This document shows, in pieces, positions 7,138 to 17,000 of a stretch of 32,844 nt of DNA. The notes beneath the pieces were generated by a model. It had not been told where the DNA came from, did not search any database, and saw only the letters and a list, made by a program, of their open reading frames with translations. The translations under genes and the position numbers were made by a program. Numbering within the stretch: the first letter of the stretch is position 1; the number at the start of each line of letters is the position of its first letter. Source of the DNA: Clostridiales bacterium (GTDB taxonomy: Bacteria > Bacillota > Clostridia > Tissierellales > GPF-1); contig JABXKS010000096.1 in the NCBI GenBank assembly GCA_013619125.1, forward strand, positions 1-32,844, written 5' to 3'.

Positions 7138-8022
7138 TTACTTGGAAATCGGAAAATTCAACTCTGACAATCTGAGTAAGGCAGCATCCGCGTTTAGCGC
7201 GCCCCAGCCACTGTTTATGTCGTATCCCGCTTGATTTAAATCAACCGCTGAGTCACAGAGAATACTTCGGATTTCTTCCGGTGTAAGATCCGGGTCTTCC
7301 GAGACCAGCAAAGCCACTGCACCCGACACATAGGCCGTCGCATAGGAGGTGCCGGATCCAAAAGTGGTTTTCCCCTCTGTGGTAGATGCAAGCTTGAGTC
7401 GATCCCCAGGGGCACAAATGAAAACAGAATCATTACACTGGGAAAAGCGGGCGACTTCCCCGTTTCTTTTTAAAGCGGAAACACCCAACACAGTCTCATA
7501 GGCCGCAGGGTAATAGATGTTTTCCGGGTAATATTGATTGGCATTCCCCACCGAAGAAATTAGGATAATGCCCTTTTCCTCCGCGTATTCCACCGCTGAT
7601 TGAAGCTCTTCCCCCGCCGACAAGGTGCCCGCGCTAATGTTGATAATCTGACAATCGTAAAGATCAATCGCATCACGAATCGCCTGCGCCAGCAACTCGC
7701 TGTCGCCAGCAAGCTTTTCTCCATCCGCTGTTTTTGTTGCGATAACAAGGGGAACAAGCTTTGCTTTGGGCGCAATCCCTTTGATATGAACCCCGTCCGC
7801 CCCTAAGATAATGCCCGCCACCGCCGTTCCATGGCCGATCCAATCTTGGGTGCCTGCGGGAGGGCGAAGATAATTGACTCCCTCAGCTAAATTTGCCGAA
7901 TCAAAGGCTTCAACAGCAATTCCAGTATCGATCAGTGCAATCCTTACCTCCGCATCTTCTGCATAGGCAGTCTGCCAAAATAGTATGATCAACAAAATGC
8001 AAACCAACCATCTTTTTTTCAT
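7138..8022 (-). CDS. Secreted subtilisin-like serine protease (S8) without an evident propeptide
   Basis: A 294-residue protein beginning with a clear signal peptide (MKKRWLVCILLIILFWQTAYA). The subtilase catalytic set follows: Asp32 in ALIDTGI, His64 in GHGTAVAG, Asn160 (oxyanion hole) in SSVGNAN and Ser226 in GSGTSYATAYVSGA. Only about ten residues separate the predicted cleavage site from the catalytic Asp motif, so the usual ~75-residue I9 propeptide that chaperones folding is missing. The mature part is close to the size of a bare subtilisin core and has no wall-binding domain. The ATG at 8022 has GGGGGAAG upstream; translation from earlier codons would bury the signal peptide. The gene starts 59 bp after the stop of giant gene A, across a GC-rich hairpin, so co-expression is likely. 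Processing of the neighbouring giant proteins is an inference. No convincing terminator is seen after it. Confidence 0.9.
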   Translation of the reverse strand: MKKRWLVCILLIILFWQTAYAEDAEVRIALIDTGIAVEAFDSANLAEGVNYLRPPAGTQDWIGHGTAVAGIILGADGVHIKGIAPKAKLVPLVIATKTADGEKLAGDSELLAQAIRDAIDLYDCQIINISAGTLSAGEELQSAVEYAEEKGIILISSVGNANQYYPENIYYPAAYETVLGVSALKRNGEVARFSQCNDSVFICAPGDRLKLASTTEGKTTFGSGTSYATAYVSGAVALLVSEDPDLTPEEIRSILCDSAVDLNQAGYDINSGWGALNADAALLRLSELNFPISK

Positions 8023-8044
8023 CTTCTCTTCCCCCTTCCCAGAA

Positions 8045-8069
8045 CCCCTGCCCGTCGTGCGGGCAGAGG
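8045..8069 (-). other. GC-rich intergenic hairpin between giant gene A and the subtilase
   Basis: On the minus-strand RNA a 10-bp stem with one G-U pair (CCTCTGCCCG / CGGGCAGGGG, 5-nt loop) lies between the two genes and ends about 22 nt before the subtilase start. It is not followed by a T-run, so it is not a standard terminator. It could be a processing or stability element, or partial attenuation. Confidence 0.45.
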
Positions 8070-8081
8070 CTCGATTAGCCA

Positions 8082-11000
8082 TTAATTACACAGGTCTTTA
8101 ATATTTGATGCATTATCGATAATCGTATTTGCTTTGGTTGGTGCCGTACCGCCATAGCCACTTACCGTTCCTTCAAAATACAAAACGTTGGTACCAAGCC
8201 CACCCGTCAGGGTAAAGGCAGTCGGTGATAACGCGGTTCGAATTTTAACATTGCTCGCACTGGCTACAATTTCATCAAATACCAGTGCAATCACAATTTT
8301 GTCCCCATCATTATATGTCGCGTTGGCCATAGGCGCTATCCCAAGCAGACTCGGCTCTTTTACATCCTTTGGCTGGGCATAGAGCTTGGAACTGTTAAAG
8401 ACCCATTCCTGTCTAAGCCAAGCACCACAGTAAGCCGCAAGGGAGATGCCACAGGTTTCATCTAACCCGTAGAGAACATAATCCCCTTGGTCCTGGCCAC
8501 TCGCCCATTTGATATCGAAAATTCTAACACTTCGACCTGTGCCGTCTGCAGGTATAAGTCCAGCAGAGTTGGGCAAATCAACATTGAAGGATGTCTCATC
8601 ATCAATATCTGAACTGAATCCAAACTGCAATGCGGCTTTTGTGTTACTTGGTACATTAGGCACGCTTGTTCCTACATCGCTTGAAAAACTTGGACTCGTC
8701 GTACCCGATAGAAATAAGACATATCGGCGCATGCGTTTCCCGTTATCGCGGCTATTAAAATCTTGTAATTGAACCTTCATAGCCGAAGCTGTATTGCGAA
8801 TATAGGTTTGTAAGGTCGAGCTGTACGCACTATTACTCAAAACGGGACTAGCTATATTACCATAATACGTCTGCCTCTCATCCGATGCTTCCTTAATCGT
8901 CCTCGATCCTGTGCTAGCAGCAATTTTCTGATAATTGTTCAACTTATTGCTGTCCACAACCATCGATGCATTCTTTGCCATGGTTCTCGTCATGCGGGTT
9001 TGCGTGCCTAAAGCGCCCCCACCTTCCACCTTGTAAAGATCAAAGAAATACACCCGGTCCACATTGGCATAGCTTGTTGCCACCTTACCCGCATAGGCCG
9101 TGCTTACGGCATTTTCTTGAATAGTGATCGTTTTGGATGATTCTCCCTGTCCAAAGACCACCGAACTATTTGCATGGGTGAAATGGGTGCCCCCAATGGC
9201 AGATCCGTTCTGGGTGCGGTAATACACCCGTTGACTTTCGTCAAACCCGCCGGTGCGGGTAATGGTGAATGTGTTATTGCTCCCTGCCGATACGGTGAAT
9301 ACCCCATAGTGCTTCCATAAAGCATAAAAGGCAAGATTGCCTGAAGTGCCGGCTTGAATCGTAGTCACTGCCGATCCTGCAAATTCTGAATTCTGATACC
9401 ATCCACTAAAGACATATCCGCCACCACGGCTTGGATCCTTCAAAACAATTCCTTGGCTTTCCACGGTATAGGTCACTGGATTAGCGGCATTCGTGCCACC
9501 ATTCAGTTCATAGGTGATTGCATAGGTGATCGGGCTCCATAGCGCATAAAGATTGACGATCCCTCCATCGACCAAGCTTGCATTGATCATGGACGCTTCG
9601 TTGTTATAGGCCTTGCCGCCATTTGCAGAAGTAGCCCATCCAACAAAGTCATATCCCTCTCGAGCAAAGGCATTTGCATGCAAAGCTTGACCCGCATCGA
9701 CTGTAAAGATCTGGGCAGCCATTGTGCCTTCACCCTCGTTTGCATTGAAAACAACCCGATATGAATTGGCCTTCCATTTCGCATAGAGGGTTCGGTTTCC
9801 ACTGCTTCCCTTTGGTATGGCTGGACTGCCAGCCGGTGTTCCAAACCCACCGTCTATAAACCAGCCATCAAATCCATAACCCGTTTTTCCCGGTTCCCCT
9901 AGGCGGATGTCCGCGGATTCGATCGTATACTTGCTTGGATTGTCGCTACTATTGCTTCCCCCATTCAGTACGTATGAGATCTGATAGTTCACAGCCACCC
10001 AGGTTGCCATATAGGATTGAATTCCAATCGTAGAGGATAGAATTTCCGTCACCGTTCCGCTGCCATCGGTCCAACCAGTAAAGGTGTATCCGGTTCTGCT
10101 GATTTTATCCGCTGCCGGCAAAATAGCAACAATCCCATAGGTGTACGAAGACAATCCGCTCCCCTCAGACAAGGTGCCTCCATTGGTATTCAAAGTAACC
10201 TGATACGTTTTTGGCACCCAACCCGCGTAGAGGTCGACAGGTCCGATCTCGGACGTTGAAATGGATGTGATCGGAATGCTACAGGCTTCATCCCTATACC
10301 AGCCGGTAAAATTATATCCGGTTCGCGTCGGTGTTCCAAGGACCAGTCCAATTTCAAACACATAGGTGTTTGTATTGTTCGCGTGGTTGCTCGCTTCCTC
10401 CAAATACTTATAGGTGATCGCATATGAATTTGCAGACCAACTGGCAAGATAGGTCTTGCCTTCTGTATCCGTCGTCAAAATCCGATCGATTTTCTCTTCA
10501 CCCTCATACCAACCCTCAAAGGTATATCCCGTTTTCGCCAAATCCACAGGCAATACGGCACCAACCCCATAGGTGTATGTTTCAATGTTTCCACTCTGGA
10601 TTGCGCCTCCATTCGGATTCAAGCTAACCGGATAAGTTAAGGCTGTCCAGGTCGCTGTATAAGTCAGATTTTCCGTTGGCATCGTTGATGCCGGTTCTCT
10701 ATCCCATCCGTTAAATGCATGTCCGATCTTGCTGGGTACCGGTTCGATGATCGGGCTGCCATAATCAACATTTCCCTGGGTATACTCCCCTTGGGCCGTA
10801 CCGCCGGTTAAATCCCAAGTCAAGGTGAAGGCCAAGACCTCCCAATGTGCGTACAGGATATGATCCCGCGCGATGGAAACAAGGCTGTTTGATTCGATCT
10901 TTTCGCCGTCGTTGGAAGTGGATGTGTACCAGCCAGTGAACTGATATCCGGTCTTGCTTGGAATTGGCAAATCGCCATAGGCATTGTCATAGGTCACGGC

Positions 11001-14000
11001 TAATCCGCCAATACCCGCCTCATTAAAACCGACAATATAAGAGTTAGCCGTCCAAGCCGCTGTATAGATCAGATCCTCGGCAAGCATGGTCTCAGCCACC
11101 CCTGGATTCCATCCAGCAAATGTATAGCCTGCTCGAGTTGGAATCGGTGCGATTAGCTGCGTGGCGAAATCAACCTCTCCAAGGGTATAATCGCCTCCGG
11201 CAGTTCCACCAGAGAACTCCCAGGTCAAGGTGTAGCTTTTCGCTGTCCAATGGGCATAGAGCCTATGATCCTCTGCAATTGCAACGAGAGTCTCCCCTTC
11301 GATTTTTTCACCATCGTCTGCATTAGATGTATACCATCCATCAAACCGATACCCGGTCTTGTCCGGAATCGGTAATGTCCCATAGGTTTCGCCATAGATT
11401 ACGCTCATACGTCCCAGGCCAGCTTCATTAAAGTCAACCCAATAGGCATTTGGCGACCAGGCCGCCGTATAAGCCAACGCTTTGGCAGGCATCGTTTCAG
11501 CAGGCGTTTGATCCCAAACATAACTTTCGCCCGTTTTGACAAGAATCGGCGCTACAATCGGCGTGCCAAAACAAATCATTCCGCTTTCCGTGTAATCGTT
11601 GGTTGTCGCCCCTTCATTGCGGTTCCACACCAATTCATAACGATTGCGTACATACTGGAAATCGACTGTCGACAATTGGCTGTTTAAAATTACTTCCTGC
11701 GTCTCTGGTGTCGTAAAGCCAGTATATTCATTTTCAGGCGCAACTTCGATCGTAGAATCAAAGGTTCCTGTTTCTACTGTACTTGCCTCTGTCAACAAAG
11801 CCCAACGGTCTTTCTCATCTGTATAGGTCAATCGCTCTTGATAATAGCGAACCGTATAGGTTTTTTCTCCCGCCGACCAGGCCGCTGTCAGCAACACGTT
11901 TTCCGTTGGCATATTGCCGGTAAAACTACTCTCCGCTAGCTGCCATGCATCGAAGTAGTAGCCCTCTTTCTCCGGTAGATTGGGATAACGAACGGTTTCT
12001 CCATGCTTGTAGCTCTCTTGTTCGCCGTAGGATTCTCCATCGACTTCATAGTCAACCGTAAAAACGTCCCGGTTGTAATACAGATTTAGAACAAGGCTGC
12101 CATCTGCATCGATTGTTCCCGATTCCTGTGATCTACCCGCATCATAAATGAAATAATCATACACTTCTTCGGTGGCGATAACAGCTTCATCCGTGTAGCC
12201 CACTAGCATTTCTGTATCGGCTAGGGTATATCCGTCATCGTCGGCATTTTGAAGAAGGTGCCTGATTTGATAGGCAATGCCGCTATTGGCTATGATTGTT
12301 CCGAAAACAACCAGATCTTCCGCAGGCATGGTTTCCGGAATATCGATCCCGGTTTCAAGACCTGGTTCTGCATACCATTCAGAGAAGGTATATCCCTCTT
12401 CTTCCACCACTGGAGGGATAATCGGCGCTCCATATTTCACGACTCCCTGGGTATAGAATCCTCGCATGCTGCCTTTTAGCAGGTTCCAATTCAAGACATA
12501 CGTATTTCGATCGTAACGAATCTCGACTACTGTGCTGCCGTCCCCTGCAATCCCATTCTGGACAACAACGCCAGCGGTAAAGCCGGTGTAGTCATTTGCA
12601 GATGCTTCGGTCTCCGTATCCGTGGTGCCGGTTCGAGTTTCAATTTCTTCGATCGTATATCTGCCTTTTAAATCTTCCCGAATATGTTTCACGGTATAGG
12701 CAGTATCACGATCAGCCACCCAACTAGCCGTATATGCCTTGTTGCCTATTTCACTTTCCGTAATAAAAGCGACTTGCTCCGTTCCTTCTAACCAACCATC
12801 GAACGCATATCCCGCTCGAGTGATATCGGTAGGCAGAGGAGCACCAATTCCATAGGTGTAGGCGTCAAAATTTCCTGTGTTGATGGTACCACCAGCTGTT
12901 TCCAACTCGATCTCATAGATATTGCGGCTGTAATCGATACGGATCACGGTGCTGCCATCCCCAGAAATCACAGCTTGCTCCCATTCCTTACCCGAAAAGC
13001 CCGTATAGTCATTGGCATTCGCAGCCGTTTGTGTATCGGTAACCCCAAAAAGCTGATCCGCATTCACAAGGGTGTAGCCTCCCGACACATTCTCTTGATA
13101 GTGCTCTACCCGATAGGCAGTGTCGCGGTTTGGTATATATGCACCATATACCGATTGATTTTCACTTGGCATCGTTTCTGTTTGATACGCTTCCGTCAGC
13201 GCTTCATCCACTTTCCATCCCGTGAATACATATCCCGCCTTTCTCGGTACAATCGGCAAGGCAATCCGCTCATCAAAACGATATGTTTTTTGACTGTCAT
13301 CACCGTTGCTGATTTGATGAATCATCACATACTCGTTTCGCAGATAATGCATTTGAATGACTAGGGAACCATCACCGGCAAGTGCAACACGTTCAACCCT
13401 CTTCCCATTCACCCATGATTTTTCATAACTTATGCCTTCTTCGACCCTCGCAAAGCTGGTCACGTCAAGACTTTCATCGGTGACACCCGCTCCCTGATCA
13501 GTTCCTACCAAATCATAGTCATCTCCCGTGGTCTGTTGCCTATAATGCTCAACAGAAAATGGCGTTCCTTGATTCGGGATTAAGGCACCATAAACGGTCA
13601 CATCCTGTGCTGGCATCGTTTCGCCAAAAACAAAAGCTTCCGTTCCTTCCAGATTACTCGTCCATCCCGAGAAGGTATATCCGTCTTTTGCTGGTTCCCT
13701 TGGTTGGGCGACAAGTGCATCATATCGATAAATGGTTTCACTGTCCTCGCCATTTTCAACAAGATACTCAACCTGATATTCATTTCTCAAACAGTACAAT
13801 TTAACGACTAGGCTGCCATCTCCTTTGATTTCTGCGCTGGCAACCGGTTTTCCTTTTACGGTTGCTTTCTCAAAAGAGATTCCTTCCCAATTTTTTGCAA
13901 ATCCCTGAAGCAACAACTCTTGATTCGTATTCCCAATTCTCTCTTCAATCTCACTTAGGGTCGTTCCGTCCCCCGTTGTGTTTTGAATATAATGCTCAAT

Positions 14001-17000
14001 CCGATAAGAGGTGTCCGCCGCAGGACTCCATTGGGCAACAAATACCAGATCGTTTGCCGGCATATTTGCAGGAACTTCTTGGTCCCAAGATGCAAATTCA
14101 TACCCCCTTGCACCAAACTGCGGTGCTACAATGGATTTGCCAAATTTGAATTTGCTAACCGTCGCCTCTCCGCCGGCTTCCCCCGGGTCAAAAGTTGCCG
14201 TGAAGCTATCACGGGAATAATAAATCTTTCCAACAGCACTGCCATCCGGCAAGACCATTAGGTTCTGCGCTTCCGGAGAATGAAATCCAGAATAAGTATT
14301 TGGCACAAGCTTGGCAAAACTATCTGTTGTCCCAGCAAGAATTTGCGTGTCTCCCTCAACCAAGGTATAAAGATAATTGTTTAAATTCTGTTGATAATGT
14401 TCAACCCTATACACGGTATCTTCCCTAGGGAGCCATTTCGCATACACAATAACATCTTGGTCCGGCATGGTTTCCGGCCATTCATAAGCCTTCTGATAGG
14501 TATTGTCCGTATACCAGCCGTCGAAATCATACCCGCTCTTCACCGGCTCGTCGATTGCTGCAACCGGCGTGTTATACGGCATAACAATCATGGGTACTGC
14601 ACTGCCTCCGTTTGTCTCAAAAGCGATCGTATAGCCATTGTTTAATTCATCCCAATGAATCTTTACGACACGTTGAATTGGTGCGGAGGTAAAAGCCAAC
14701 GCACTTCCCGCCCATACAATGACTAGCTCGCCTTCCTCGATCGGCTCCCCTTCATCAGGAATGACCGAAAGCGTATTGGTCTCTGTATCATAGGTGAATG
14801 CATCATTGGTTGTTTCTATTGTAAAGCAAGAAGCATCATCATAGTGTTCTTCGTCCTCTTCCCCCGTTTTCAGATCCATGTAACTCATTAAAAACAGATC
14901 GTCGGAAACGGTCAAGGACCGGATCTGTTTTTTCAAGAACAAATCAGCCGTCTCTTCATATCCAAAATCCTGCACACTTTTTTGCACACCTGCCGACCAC
15001 AATGGCCATTCGTTCTCATAGAGTGTTGGATTGTATGCCAGGGTTCCCGCACCCACCTGCGCCTCGAACTGAATCTCCAAATAAACGCCCACTTCAAGGA
15101 AAAAGGCCCCTGCATACCCGCTGCTCCGACCCTTCGAGGCCGTATATTTCAATTGATAGTAAAAATAGCCCCACACACGGGTATAGATCCCAGATTCCGC
15201 CGAAAAGCCGACACTGGCAACTTTCGAGGAAATCAGTGCCACCTTGACTTCAACGACAATTCCCGCTCTCAGGCCCATGGTGCCCATGGCATAGAAGGTA
15301 AACTCATACACCTCTTCTGAAAGGTCGATGACATCGCTGGTCACATTTTGTGCGAAGATCTCAACCGTATAGGAGTATCGCTTGGCATTCTCATAGTAAA
15401 AATCGCATCCCAAGGAGATATTCATATCTGCTGAAACAGCAAAATTCACCCCAAGTTCAACCACGATCACATAGATCGGCGGGATGGGAATGACCTGCTT
15501 GACAATCTCTTGTTCAAATAGATTCACCCAATCGCTTTCCGTCTCCAGCATGGCCTTGTACTTGTCGCTCAATCCATCGGCCACGGTGCCACCATCGCCG
15601 CTCATGGAGTCTTTCTTGTCCAACAGGCTCCTCAGCTCATCGCTGATATTTTGCAATTCCTTATTTTCCGTCCATACATTGTCTTCCTTTTCCTTAGTCA
15701 CAATGCTGGCGTTAATCCCAATGCCAGTGAAATTGGCAATATCCATATTGGCCGTTACTTCGTATTCCGAAATTGTCGGGAACATTCCCCACCATTTCCA
15801 AACCGCGCCGCCGTCCACGTTGATACTGACATGGACTTCCTCTTCAAAGGTGCCCGTCACCGTAATGACAATTTCCTTGTCCTCGGCCGCCACAATCGTA
15901 ATTTTAACCCCCACATCCAGGGTCAGCCGCACGCCGGAGGCATCAAAATGCTGCAAGTGCGTAGAAATATTCGCATGCAGCTTATCCAATTCCACCTCGA
16001 CCCTAGATTCGCTCCCCAACAGCTGCAGCTCCTCTGGATCAATGGGCGTTCCATCTTCTGAGAACAACTCATAGCCGGTTAGCTCGAAATCCTCGCTCAA
16101 TTGGGTAAATGAATCGGTTTTCAGGGCTAGATCCGATAAATAAAGAGCTGCTTCATCCGCAAATCCACTCTCGATGGCCTGCCGCTCGATATCCGCTTCC
16201 AAGGCTGCCACATCAGCTTCTTCCAAGAGGGTTTCCCCGCTCATGGGTTCGGTATTGTACATGTCCATGGCAGCAAGGATCTCTTCCAGGGTTACCTCTT
16301 CATACTCCATCACCAAGAATTCCTCATCCTGGCTGATTGAAACAATGACGCCATACCCGTTCATTACGGCATTGGCTCCGAAAGGACCCTGATAAAAGGC
16401 GATGAAATCACCCACATCCACCGTGGTTTGGGAATCCAATCCTAAAGGTGCATACTGGTCATCCGAATAGACCATCACCGCCTCAAGCACGGTAAGGGAA
16501 TGATTGGTTGGATTTCCGTCTGTATCTTCCGCCGGATTCAAGGGCAACACATCCGGTGTAAACAAAACGTCTTCCGCCGCTGCATTTTCAAAGGCGTAGG
16601 TATTGTCGCTCGCCTCGGTAATGGTTACATAGGCAATGGCGCCGTCCGCGCCGTCTCTGGTATCGTCGAGCACGCGCAGATCAGGCCGAATGCCCTGATA
16701 GATCGTAACGGTACTGCCAACTTCAAGGCTTCCCTCATACGTAAAGCTGCCTTCCGTAAAATTGGACATGGCCTCATCCCCGTCGCCGCCCACTGCGGCA
16801 AGGGGTGTCGCCAAGGTTTCCACTGCCTCACCCTCTTGAATCAGATTGCTGATTTGCTCAAAGGGAAGATAATTCATATCCGGGCTCAAGGCCAGATTCA
16901 ACACATCCTCTTTGGCGATGGTGAAATTAAAGGTACGCACCGATGACGCAAAACCTTGAAAGATCAGATTTTCAGATTCTAGGCTCATCTTATAGGTAGA

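Noticed and set aside
9315-14636. Tandem repeats considered as a CRISPR array or DNA satellite
   Set aside because: The periodicity exists in protein only, with unequal unit lengths (~65-100 residues) and diverged DNA. There are no short identical repeats with unique spacers and no cas genes.
15484-16074. 196-codon open frame on the plus strand opposite giant gene A, with partial counterparts opposite copy B
   Set aside because: The Ser- and Leu-rich translation mirrors the acidic sense-strand region, and similar antisense frames opposite copy B follow from paralogy. There is no supporting signal or domain.
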